NCBI GenBank assembly: GCA_964463915.1
Contig: CAYXEH010000002.1
Span: 1-64,000 of the forward strand
Source: PUPG01 sp964463915
Lineage (GTDB): Bacteria; Bacteroidota; Bacteroidia; Bacteroidales; UBA7960
Length of the DNA: 64,000 nt
Reading direction: 5' to 3'
The stretch's first letter is position 1. Each line of letters starts with the position of its first letter. The notes under the pieces are model-generated. The model worked only from the letters and a program-made list of their open reading frames with translations, had not been told where the DNA came from and did no database searches. A program made the position numbers and the translations under genes. This document shows, piece by piece, positions 1-7,954 of this stretch.

Positions 1-104
1 AATCATGAAACTGAAACATGTATTAAATCAGTTTAGGTGTACTTATATAGCCCAAAAAGGATTCATTAAACTAAGCGATTATTTGTAATTAAAGTGCTGA
101 ACAC

Positions 105-836
105 ATGAAAACTTTTATTGGATGTAGCGGTTTTTCATATAATGACTGGAAAGGATGTTTTTATCCCCATGATTTACCTGATAATCAATGGCTCTCATAC
201 TATGCCGAAAAATTCAATACAGTAGAAATCAATAATTCGTTTTATCAGTTTCCAAAAAAAGAATCACTGAAAGAATGGGTCAGTCAAACACCCGCTCATT
301 TCAGGTTTTCCATTAAAGCCCACCGGTTTTTTACCCATCTTAAAAAATTTAAAATTGACACCTCCTTTATGGAAAAACTGGATAATTTTCAGGCTCCCCT
401 CAGTGCTGTCAAAGAAAAAGGCGGGTGCGTACTCTGGCAAACACCGGGTAATCTGCATAAAAACATTTCAAAACTTGAATCCTTTTGCCAAAAGCTGGAC
501 ATGGACTTTACCCATGTACTTGAGTTTCGCCACCGATCCTGGTTTGACGATAAGGTTTATGAGGTACTGAAAAAAAACAATGTGGCCTTTTGTATCATTT
601 CGGCCCCCGGTGATTTGCCCGAAGACATTGTTGCGACCCACAGAACTGCCTATGTCCGGTTCCATGGCAAAAAAGATTGGTACGATTATCTCTATTCCAA
701 TGGAGAATTAAAAGAATGGAGTAAGCGGTTGGGTAAATTAAATAATATAGACCGGTTGTTTATCTATTTCAATAATGACAAGCATGGCAATGCGGTAAAA
801 AATGCCCTTACTTTTAAGAAGCTATTAAATGTGTAG
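105..836 (+). CDS. DUF72 (YecE-like) protein
   Basis: A 243-residue protein of the DUF72 family, a TIM-barrel fold of unproven biochemical function. The N-terminus shows the family signature: IGCSGFSYNDW at residues 5-15, followed by the NTVEINNSFYQFP stretch near 38-50. The mid-protein motif VLEFRHRSWF (about 138-147) and the late VRFHG (about 184-188) are also family hallmarks. Length is normal for DUF72. There is no signal peptide, so it is cytoplasmic. It stands alone at the left edge, followed by a BON-domain gene and repair genes on the same strand. DUF72 genes often lie near DNA-repair or stress genes, which is suggestive here but not proof of role. Confidence 0.9.
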   Translation: MKTFIGCSGFSYNDWKGCFYPHDLPDNQWLSYYAEKFNTVEINNSFYQFPKKESLKEWVSQTPAHFRFSIKAHRFFTHLKKFKIDTSFMEKLDNFQAPLSAVKEKGGCVLWQTPGNLHKNISKLESFCQKLDMDFTHVLEFRHRSWFDDKVYEVLKKNNVAFCIISAPGDLPEDIVATHRTAYVRFHGKKDWYDYLYSNGELKEWSKRLGKLNNIDRLFIYFNNDKHGNAVKNALTFKKLLNV

Positions 837-1044
837 CATATTTTTCTCAACTGTGAAAATTTTCCAATTGGCTGACTTTGTCGTCATGCAATCCAACAAA
901 ATCTTACATGCCGGGAAAGCGCATTGCTGGCTTTATGACAGATAACAGCCCTTGATTTCTGTTTTTTTTCAGAGTAACTGGAATACTTTTTGAGATATTC
1001 TGGTCAAGGAATAACAATTTTATAAACCCTAAAATCAGATCGTT

Positions 1045-1713
1045 ATGAACTCAGAAAAATCAGATGAATTTATTAAAAGAGAAGTGGTAGACCAATTGAC
1101 CTGGGATAACAGTTTAAACTCCAATGATGTTTTCGTAAGTGTATCGGATGGGGTTGTTCAGCTAACAGGTGTGGTGCCCACTTATATTGCAAAAATGGCT
1201 GCAGAAAAGAATGCCTTTCGGGTGGCTGGTGTCACACAGGTTGAAAACTTAATTGAAGTTGAATCCCCGACCGGGATTACGTTGCCAGATGACACAGAGA
1301 TCACGAACATGATTGAAAGTAAACTTATCTGGAACGACCAGATAGATGCAACCAAAATCACTGTAGAAACTCATAATGGCATTGTCACCCTGTCGGGTAA
1401 CGTCAACAGTTACTGGGAAAAAAACCTTGCAGCCGATATTGCCTTTGCAACCAGGGGTGTTTTGCAGGTAAACAATGATCTTGCCGTTATTGTAGAAAAA
1501 ACTTTTACTGACCTGGATATCGCAAATGATATCAAAAGGGCGTTTAAAAGGAATGTGTTAATTAATCCGGACAAAATTGATGTAAGCGTAACCAATGGCG
1601 TTGCCCATCTTACAGGCATTGTTCCTTTTTACTCAATGAAAGAAGAGGCATTTGTCACTGCCATGCTTACTGCAGGAGTAAGGGATGTAATAGATGATAT
1701 TGCCATTGGATAG
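1045..1713 (+). CDS. Triple BON-domain protein
   Basis: A 222-residue protein built from three consecutive BON domains, at about residues 7-72, 80-148 and 155-221. Each repeat carries the BON pattern of a helix, then a VSVxDGVVxLTG-like strand (for example VSVSDGVVQLTG at 31-42, VETHNGIVTLSG near 106-117, VSVTNGVAHLTG near 180-191), then a helix and a final strand. BON domains bind membranes or phospholipid and occur in OsmY-type stress proteins. No signal peptide or lipobox is visible, unlike periplasmic OsmY, so this version may be cytoplasmic. The gene has its own upstream region of about 200 bases and lies between the DUF72 and Fpg genes on the same strand. Confidence 0.88.
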   Translation: MNSEKSDEFIKREVVDQLTWDNSLNSNDVFVSVSDGVVQLTGVVPTYIAKMAAEKNAFRVAGVTQVENLIEVESPTGITLPDDTEITNMIESKLIWNDQIDATKITVETHNGIVTLSGNVNSYWEKNLAADIAFATRGVLQVNNDLAVIVEKTFTDLDIANDIKRAFKRNVLINPDKIDVSVTNGVAHLTGIVPFYSMKEEAFVTAMLTAGVRDVIDDIAIG

Positions 1714-1891
1714 TTTTTTGACCTTAAAAAAGACAACAGCTTTTTGGATGCCTGTTATGGGCCACTTTCTAATGGCGGCGCAGAATGCATCCATAAAGTT
1801 GTTGTTTCTGAGTTTGCCTTGCTATTCAGATAAAAGATTATCCTTTAATCAGAGTTATCGCACAGATCAATTAATTTAATACAAAACAATT

Positions 1892-2677
1892 ATGCCTGAA
1901 TTACCAGATGTTGAAGTATATAAAAAATCAGCAGATAAATCCGTTGGGAGTAAAATAGAGACCATCGAAATAACGGATGAAAAATTTACTGATGCCTCCA
2001 AAAACCTCATGGGCAGGTATATAAAAAACCGGGAAGTAAAAAAGACCCGGCGAAAAGGTAAATACCTTTTCATAGAGATGGATAATAAATATGCCCTGGT
2101 AATGCATTTCGGCATGACGGGCTTTCTTAGCTATATAGCGAAAACTTCAGAAACACCCTCTTATGCCAGGTGCATATTTGAATTAAGCAACAATCATAAA
2201 CTTATTTATATATCTAAACGAAAACTGGGCAAAATTGAGATAACCAATGACATTAAAAAATATACGGAAAAACAGGATCTGGGGCCTGATGCCCTCGAAA
2301 TCAGCAGAACCGGCTTTCTTTCAAAAATAAAGGGAAGTAAGGCCATGGTAAAAAGTTTTTTAATGGATCAATCCGCCTTGAGTGGTATTGGAAATGTATA
2401 TGCAGATGAAATTCTGTTTCATGCTGGCATTCATCCCGGAGAAAAAGCACATCAACTTAAAGAAAATCAGAAAAATGAGCTGTATAAACAAATTGGCAGG
2501 GTACTGAGAACTGCCATCAACAAACAAGCGAAGATTAACCGTATGCCCGATGATTTCATGCTTCCGAAACGAAAGGAAGGTGAGAAATGCCCGAGGTGTA
2601 ATGGTAAAATAAAAAAAATAAAGATTTCAGGACGAACAGGATATTACTGCCCTCAGTGCCAGAGAAAAAGCAAATAA
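1892..2677 (+). CDS. Fpg/Nei-family DNA glycosylase
   Basis: A 261-residue bifunctional DNA glycosylase/AP lyase that removes oxidised bases. It starts MPELPDVE, giving the catalytic Pro2 and Glu3 after Met removal. A conserved helix-two-turn-helix stretch (SALSGIGNVYADEILFHAGIHP, about residues 160-181) is present. The C-terminus has a zinc finger of form C-x2-C-x16-C-x2-C (CPRC...CPQC), the DNA-binding finger of bacterial Fpg. The PDVEVYK start differs from the PEVET of housekeeping MutM, which suggests the Fpg/Nei paralogue clade; substrate range is therefore uncertain. It sits 22 bases ahead of the ligase ATG, so glycosylase and ligase are probably co-transcribed as two steps of base-excision repair. 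Confidence 0.92.
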   Translation: MPELPDVEVYKKSADKSVGSKIETIEITDEKFTDASKNLMGRYIKNREVKKTRRKGKYLFIEMDNKYALVMHFGMTGFLSYIAKTSETPSYARCIFELSNNHKLIYISKRKLGKIEITNDIKKYTEKQDLGPDALEISRTGFLSKIKGSKAMVKSFLMDQSALSGIGNVYADEILFHAGIHPGEKAHQLKENQKNELYKQIGRVLRTAINKQAKINRMPDDFMLPKRKEGEKCPRCNGKIKKIKISGRTGYYCPQCQRKSK

Positions 2678-2699
2678 TGATTTGGAAAATAATACAACG

Positions 2700-4760
2700 A
2701 TGAGCAGAAATCCTTACATAAAAGTCCCTTTCCCGGAAATGCCCGATGTGGATGATTTAACAAAAAAGCAGGCCCGCAGTGAGATAGAGCAATTACGAGA
2801 AGCCATTCATCACCACAATCACCAATATTACATAGAGAATGATCCGGATATCCCGGATAGCAAATATGATGAGCTTTTTCAACGATTGTTAACCCTGGAG
2901 GAAAAATTCCCGGATTTCAAATCAGATGTGTCGCCCACCCGCAAAATTGGTGCCCCTCCTGCTGATTCACTAAAAAAGAAGAGACACCTGGCTCCCATGC
3001 TTAGCCTCAACTCTTCGACCGAAGAAAAGGAGATGAAAGCCTTCATTGCAACTGTTCAAAAAAAGACAAAGGGCAAAGACACTGAATTCTTTCTCGAGCC
3101 TAAATTTGATGGCCTTTCTGTTGAGGTTGTATACCGGGAGGGCATTTTTAGTTACGCGGCAAGCCGCGGAGACGGCCATGAAGGCGAGGATATTTCAGAA
3201 AATGTAAAGACCATTGGCTCAGTTCCATTAAAACTTCGTACCGGCAATGACTTTCCCGACAATCTTTCTGTACGGGGAGAAATATACCTTCACAAAGAGG
3301 ATTTTCAGCAGCTCAACAAAGAACGTATCGAAAAGAATAAAAAGGCATTCGCCAATGCACGCAATGCAGCAGCAGGCCTGGTAAGACAGCTGAACCCGGA
3401 AATAGTGGCAGATATTCCTCTCGATATTTTCTTTTATGAGATCATTGCCAGCGATAATGAAGAAATTGATTTTGAGAAACACCAGGAATTGCAAAAACAA
3501 TTTAAAAAATGGGGACTGAAGACCAGTGATTTGAGTAAAACATGTACAACGGCGAAGGGAATAAAAGATTTTTACAATCACCTGCAAAGCAAAAGAGAGA
3601 AGCTGACATATGAGATAGACGGAATGGTGATCAAACTTAACCACCGGGAGCTTCGGCGTGAGCTTGGCAGCCGTGGCCGCAGTCCGCGATGGGCTTTTGC
3701 ATGGAAATTTGAACCACAGAAAGAAATTACGACCCTTGTGGATATTATCGTTCAGGTTGGGCGAACAGGTATCCTTACTCCCGTGGCTTTGCTTGAACCC
3801 GTGGAAGTAGGAGGTGTCACCATCAGCAGGGCAAGCCTGCACAATGAAGATGAGGTAAAGGAAAAAGATGTTCGTGCCGGTGATAGGGTTAAAGTGAAAC
3901 GGGCTGGAGAGGTCATACCCGAAATAACGGAACGGGTGAAAAAAAAAGGAGGGAAAAGAACAAAGGCTTTCAAAATGCCCGAAAAATGCCCTGTTTGCCA
4001 TACCAAAGTGGTCCGGGAGGGAGCTTATGTCATTTGTCCTGCAGGTCTTTCGTGCGAAGCACAGTTAAAAGGCAGCCTGAGTCATTTTGCATCCCGTGAT
4101 GCAATGAACATTGAAAACCTCGGGGAGGAAGTGATTGCAAAACTTGTCGACTTGGAACTCATACAAGACATCCCGGACCTCTACGCCCTCAAAATTGCCG
4201 ATATAGAGAAGCTGGAAGGGTTTGCCAAAAAGTCTTCTCAGAAACTTTATGAGGCCATCCGGAAATCAAAAGAACCAACGCTGGATCGATTTATTTATGC
4301 ACTGGGGATAAGACATGTGGGTCAACATCTTGCCAGGGTGTTGGCAAGGCAGTTTAAATCCCTGGATGCGATTTCTGATGCCAGTGAAAAGGAATTGAAT
4401 GAAACACCGGAAATCGGACAGGAGACAGCAGAAAGCATCGCGCATTTTTTCAATAGTCAGGACAACCTCGACATGCTTCAAAAACTTAAAAATGCCGGAT
4501 TAAAAATACAGCAACAAAAAACACCTCACTCAAATAAACTGGAGGGCAAAACCTTCGTGATTACAGGTGAACTTGATGGTTTCACACGCGATGAAGCAAA
4601 AGAAAAAATTGAATCCCTGGGCGGTCGGGCCACCTCATCGGTAAGTAATAATACCGATTATCTGGTTGTAGGGAAAGACCCGGGAAGCAAACTGGATGAA
4701 GCAAAAAAGAAAAAGGTAAAACAAATAGATGAAAAACAATTCAGGAAAATCATTTCCTGA
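2700..4760 (+). CDS. ligA: NAD-dependent DNA ligase LigA
   Basis: A 686-residue ligase that seals nicks using NAD+. Domains in order: Ia NAD-binding domain with HHHNHQYYIENDP (about 37-49), adenylation domain with the active lysine in EPKFDGLS (Lys135 from this start), OB fold, four-Cys zinc finger (CPVC ... CPAGLSC), helix-hairpin-helix region, and a C-terminal BRCT domain (GKTFVITGELDGF onward, last 75 residues). The frame opens at a TTG at 2682, but the ATG at 2700 is the better start and is used here. Length is close to the E. coli enzyme. Pairing with a paralogue-type Fpg raises the possibility that this is an accessory ligase rather than the housekeeping copy; that cannot be judged from the window. 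Confidence 0.95.
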   Translation: MSRNPYIKVPFPEMPDVDDLTKKQARSEIEQLREAIHHHNHQYYIENDPDIPDSKYDELFQRLLTLEEKFPDFKSDVSPTRKIGAPPADSLKKKRHLAPMLSLNSSTEEKEMKAFIATVQKKTKGKDTEFFLEPKFDGLSVEVVYREGIFSYAASRGDGHEGEDISENVKTIGSVPLKLRTGNDFPDNLSVRGEIYLHKEDFQQLNKERIEKNKKAFANARNAAAGLVRQLNPEIVADIPLDIFFYEIIASDNEEIDFEKHQELQKQFKKWGLKTSDLSKTCTTAKGIKDFYNHLQSKREKLTYEIDGMVIKLNHRELRRELGSRGRSPRWAFAWKFEPQKEITTLVDIIVQVGRTGILTPVALLEPVEVGGVTISRASLHNEDEVKEKDVRAGDRVKVKRAGEVIPEITERVKKKGGKRTKAFKMPEKCPVCHTKVVREGAYVICPAGLSCEAQLKGSLSHFASRDAMNIENLGEEVIAKLVDLELIQDIPDLYALKIADIEKLEGFAKKSSQKLYEAIRKSKEPTLDRFIYALGIRHVGQHLARVLARQFKSLDAISDASEKELNETPEIGQETAESIAHFFNSQDNLDMLQKLKNAGLKIQQQKTPHSNKLEGKTFVITGELDGFTRDEAKEKIESLGGRATSSVSNNTDYLVVGKDPGSKLDEAKKKKVKQIDEKQFRKIIS

Positions 4761-4976
4761 AGTTTCAGGGATATGCGATATACAAGAAGAAAAAGAGTCA
4801 ATCAAAACAGGTTGTTGAATTTTGATATTGGGTGACCTGAACCTGTCAGACACCTCCTTTAATGTGATTTAAATTTATACTTTTACAGGGGTGAAGAATA
4901 GAAAGTCAAACCCTAACAGGATATTCCCGGAGACCAGAAACTACGAAAAACTAAAATTGTATATCTCAAAGAAAAA

Positions 4977-6056
4977 ATGATCACATTAATTGCGTATTTA
5001 TTTCTCGCCTTATTCGTTTCATTTCTATGCTCCATAATGGAATCTGTGCTTCTGTCTACTCCTCAGTCATTTCTAATTGTAAAGCACGAGGAAGGACACA
5101 AATGGGCAAAACCTTTTATAGATTTAAAAATAAACATAGATAAACCTTTATCTGCAATACTGTCCTTAAACACAATTGCCCATACAGTAGGTGCAGCTGG
5201 TGTAGGAGCGCAGGCCATAAAGGTATTTGGCGAGGCATATTTCGGGATCGTATCTGCCATTCTGACTATTTTGATCCTGGTTATTACGGAAATCATTCCA
5301 AAAACGATCGGGGCCAGATATTGGAAGAGGTTAACAGGTTTTTCATACTTTGTCCTGAAAATAATGATTTTCATCACTTACCCACTTGTTATATTGTCAT
5401 CCCTGATCACCAAAGCCTTCTCAAAAAATAAAAATGAACAAACTACCAGTAAAGAAGAAATTGCGGCTCTTGCCAGCATCGGGTCAGATGAAGGTTTGTT
5501 TACAGATAAGGAAAATAAAATAATTCAAAATATTCTAAGACTGAAAAATGTCAGAGTCACCGAAATCATGACGCCAAGAGTCGTTGTGGCGGCGGCTGAT
5601 GAAAATCTGCCTTTGCATGACTTCCTGAAAAACAAGGATTACTTAAGATTTTCAAGGATTCCTGTATATTCAGGAAAGGATGAAAACATTACCGGATACG
5701 TGTTCAGACAACAGGTATTTGAAAATTTAGCAGAAGGCAAACATAACCTCAGACTAAAAGAAATAAAGCGTGAGATCATAGTCGTTCCGGACACCATGGT
5801 GTTGTTTTCATTGTGGGAAAAACTCCTGGAGAAAAAAGAGCATATAGCCCTTATAGTTGACGAATATGGCGGACTGGAGGGGATTGTAACAATGGAAGAT
5901 ATCATTGAGACCCTTCTTGGACTGGAAATAGTTGATGAAAAAGATACAATCACAGATATGCGGGAATATGCCAGGGAGAGATGGGAAACAAAACAAGCAA
6001 AATACAATCTGATTAATAAACTTGACATGAAGAATGACAAAATAGGCCCCGGCTGA
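4977..6056 (+). CDS. CNNM/DUF21 membrane protein with CBS pair
   Basis: A 359-residue inner-membrane protein. The N-terminal DUF21 (CNNM transmembrane) domain spans about residues 1-150 with several hydrophobic helices, starting MITLIAYLFLALF and including the SFLCSIMESVLLS helix. A CBS-domain pair follows at about 190-320 (RVTEIMTPR and IVDEYGGLEGIVTMEDIIE are the typical CBS signatures). The C-terminal CorC_HlyC domain found in longer relatives is absent: the protein stops about 35 residues after the second CBS. Family members are linked to Mg2+ or Co2+ homeostasis; the hemolysin label in older annotation is historical. It is flanked by about 215 bases upstream and 175 downstream, so it is probably monocistronic. 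Confidence 0.9.
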   Translation: MITLIAYLFLALFVSFLCSIMESVLLSTPQSFLIVKHEEGHKWAKPFIDLKINIDKPLSAILSLNTIAHTVGAAGVGAQAIKVFGEAYFGIVSAILTILILVITEIIPKTIGARYWKRLTGFSYFVLKIMIFITYPLVILSSLITKAFSKNKNEQTTSKEEIAALASIGSDEGLFTDKENKIIQNILRLKNVRVTEIMTPRVVVAAADENLPLHDFLKNKDYLRFSRIPVYSGKDENITGYVFRQQVFENLAEGKHNLRLKEIKREIIVVPDTMVLFSLWEKLLEKKEHIALIVDEYGGLEGIVTMEDIIETLLGLEIVDEKDTITDMREYARERWETKQAKYNLINKLDMKNDKIGPG

Positions 6057-6231
6057 TACAGAAAGATTTATGTGACACGAATGATCCTGGCAAGAACATA
6101 AACGGATAGAAAAAAATTACGGGCTATAATATGGGTGGTGGCAGAAATAAATTCTTGATTTGATTGCAAAGTTTCACTAACTTTAGGATGAAATTGAATC
6201 ATCAATATTAACCCACAATTATCATTTTGCT

Positions 6232-6786
6232 ATGAAAAAAAATCATACTACCAGGAAGAGTGTTTGTTACACAGCATGCATGTTTATCTTTTTGTTTCTG
6301 GCCGGATGTCAGCAACAGCCGGCTACGGAAAACAATGAGGATGACAACGGTGAACAGACAGAAATAACCAGTGGGGATATGGGCAAGAACCCATGGGTGC
6401 TGGATATTGAGGAAGCCACCATTGATAACACTTATTACCGCGAAGCCAGTTGGACAGGCAACAACATGCAATTGGTTCTTATGTCATTGGAGCCCGGAGA
6501 GATCATTGACCTTGAGCTGCATGATGAAGGTGATCAATTCATACGTATTGAACAGGGAGACGCGCGCATCCTGATGGGAGAAACAAAGGAAAACCTCACC
6601 TTTGATGAAACCGTTTCCGACGATTGGGCCATTTTTATCCCTGCCGGATATTGGCATGAGGTCAGGAATGTCGGAGATACAGAGCTGAAAATTTATGCCC
6701 TTTATGCCCCATCAGAGCACCCATCAGGAACCCGGCACGAGACTTATGAAGAGGCTGAGGAATATGCGCATGAGCATGAACATTAA
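6232..6786 (+). CDS. Cupin-domain lipoprotein
   Basis: A 184-residue secreted lipoprotein. Residues 1-25 form a lipoprotein signal peptide ending in the lipobox LAGC with Cys at about 25. An acidic linker follows, then a single cupin beta-barrel at about 60-165. Metal-binding-type positions are visible: LELHDEGDQFIRIEQGDARILMG in pieces (HxxxxxxFIRIEQG) and the second cupin motif PAGYWHEVRN. The C-terminus is rich in Glu and His (EEAEEYAHEHEH), a possible metal-chelating tail. Its role is unknown; mannose-6-phosphate-isomerase-like labels are common for such cupins but not supported here. It is followed by a methyltransferase gene 125 bases downstream. Confidence 0.8.
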   Translation: MKKNHTTRKSVCYTACMFIFLFLAGCQQQPATENNEDDNGEQTEITSGDMGKNPWVLDIEEATIDNTYYREASWTGNNMQLVLMSLEPGEIIDLELHDEGDQFIRIEQGDARILMGETKENLTFDETVSDDWAIFIPAGYWHEVRNVGDTELKIYALYAPSEHPSGTRHETYEEAEEYAHEHEH

Positions 6787-6802
6787 TTTTGCGCAGGGTT
6801 TT

Positions 6803-6848
6803 CAATACAGGAAGAACCGCCCGGAGCGCGCCGTATTGTCTTTTTTCC
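6803..6848 (+). terminator. Possible intrinsic terminator after cupin gene
   Basis: A short CAATAC/GTATTG stem encloses a GC-rich segment and is followed by a run of six T (tcttttttcc). The outer stem is only six pairs, so it is weak evidence, but the position just after the cupin stop is right. Confidence 0.35.
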
Positions 6849-6911
6849 ACTGAAAATGGTCTGCAAAACAGGCAACGATGAATCGCTTGCAAATTCTTGA
6901 GGCAGTGATCA

Positions 6912-7526
6912 ATGAACAAAACCAAACATCGTTACGACCGCATTGCACGTTATTACGATATCCTGGAAGCACCTGTGGAACTTTTATTCTCTAAATGGAG
7001 AAGAGCGTTTTTATCCAAAACTTCCGGAAAGACACTTGAGGTGGGTATCGGGACAGGAAAAAGCATTCCTTTCTATCCGGCGGATGTAGCCCTCACGGGT
7101 ATAGACATCAGTTCAAAAATGATTGAGATCACCAGGAAAAGGCTCCGCAAACATCCCCGTCCCAATACCCGGATTATTCAAATGAATGTGGAGGAAATGG
7201 AATTCTCAGACAATACCTTCGACACAGTGGTTACTGCCTGTGTTTTTTGTTCAGTACCGAATCCTGTGCAGGGATTAAGAGAGATCAAAAGAGTTTGCCG
7301 GAATGGGGGAAAGGTCTTGATGCTTGAGCATGTCCGCAGCCAGAAAAAGATACTGGGTAAATCTATGGACATTATGAATCCTTTACCCCTTCACATCATC
7401 GGGGACCATATAAACAGACGTACTTATGATAATCTGCTGAAAGCCGGATTCAACCCTGAACAAATTGAAGTTAAAAATTTATGGCTTGATGTTGTAAAAC
7501 TTTTCCATATAACCCATTCAGATTAA
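6912..7526 (+). CDS. Class I SAM-dependent methyltransferase
   Basis: A 204-residue soluble methyltransferase. Motif I is LEVGIGTGKSIPFYP (about residues 42-56), followed by the acidic loop GIDISSKMIEITRKRL, motif II/post-motif FDTVVTACVFCSVPNP and the late RVCRNGGKVLMLEHVRS. The arrangement resembles UbiE/PmtA-type enzymes, including phosphatidylethanolamine N-methyltransferases (LEHVRS is common there), but the substrate cannot be fixed from sequence. It precedes the small SHOCT membrane-protein gene by 28 bases, so the two may be co-transcribed. Confidence 0.85.
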   Translation: MNKTKHRYDRIARYYDILEAPVELLFSKWRRAFLSKTSGKTLEVGIGTGKSIPFYPADVALTGIDISSKMIEITRKRLRKHPRPNTRIIQMNVEEMEFSDNTFDTVVTACVFCSVPNPVQGLREIKRVCRNGGKVLMLEHVRSQKKILGKSMDIMNPLPLHIIGDHINRRTYDNLLKAGFNPEQIEVKNLWLDVVKLFHITHSD

Positions 7527-7554
7527 ACACACCAAAAAAGGAAAGGAGCATATT

Positions 7555-7782
7555 ATGATGTGGGAGTATAACGGACACGGCTGGGGAATGGGCTGGTGGT
7601 GGATCATCGGACTGATCGTTTTAATTGTCATTATCTGGATTGTGGCAAAATCAATGAGTCAGGATACAGCCGCCACCCGGCATCCGGAAAAAACAGCGCT
7701 CGATATATTGAAGGAGCGTTATGCAAAAGGTGAAATAGATAAAAAAGAATTTGAAGAGCGAAGAAAGGATTTAAGCCAGTAA
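7555..7782 (+). CDS. SHOCT-domain small membrane protein
   Basis: A 75-residue protein. The N-terminus is rich in Trp and Gly (GHGWGMGWWW), followed by one transmembrane helix (about 16-33, IIGLIVLIVIIWIVAKS). The C-terminal SHOCT motif (ALDILKERYAKGEIDKKEF, about 52-70) is the short helical module often found at the ends of small membrane proteins. Two consecutive ATG codons (7555 and 7558) are possible starts; a GGAAAGGAG tract lies just upstream, a rare strong Shine-Dalgarno for this phylum. Its function is unknown; such genes often sit near metal or stress transporters, as here with the P-type ATPase. Confidence 0.85.
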   Translation: MMWEYNGHGWGMGWWWIIGLIVLIVIIWIVAKSMSQDTAATRHPEKTALDILKERYAKGEIDKKEFEERRKDLSQ

Positions 7783-7821
7783 ACGAACAACTGGCAATTT
7801 AGCATTTTTCTTTCAGCAAAT

Positions 7822-7860
7822 GTATGCCTTGCATATCCATGTGAGGCATACTTGTTGTTT
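7822..7860 (+). terminator. Intrinsic terminator after SHOCT gene
   Basis: Arms 7822-7833 (GTATGCCTTGCA) and 7840-7851 (TGTGAGGCATAC) pair along twelve positions with two G-U wobbles, with a six-base loop and a TTGTTGTTT tail. It separates the methyltransferase/SHOCT unit from the ATPase gene. Confidence 0.7.
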
Positions 7861-7954
7861 AAAGGCAGCTGAAAAATATAGATTATTTTATTATCTTGAC
7901 GCAAAGTTCAACAAGAATGAGTCATAACTATAAAAACTCTTATTTGGCAAAAAA

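Noticed and set aside
2..88. Open frame of 28 codons ending in TAA at the left edge
   Set aside because: Could be the tail of a gene entering from the left, but it is too short to distinguish from chance and has no recognisable motif.
3228..4001. 257-codon minus-strand frame
   Set aside because: Lies entirely inside ligA on the opposite strand and has the low-complexity, Phe/Ser-rich look of a shadow frame.
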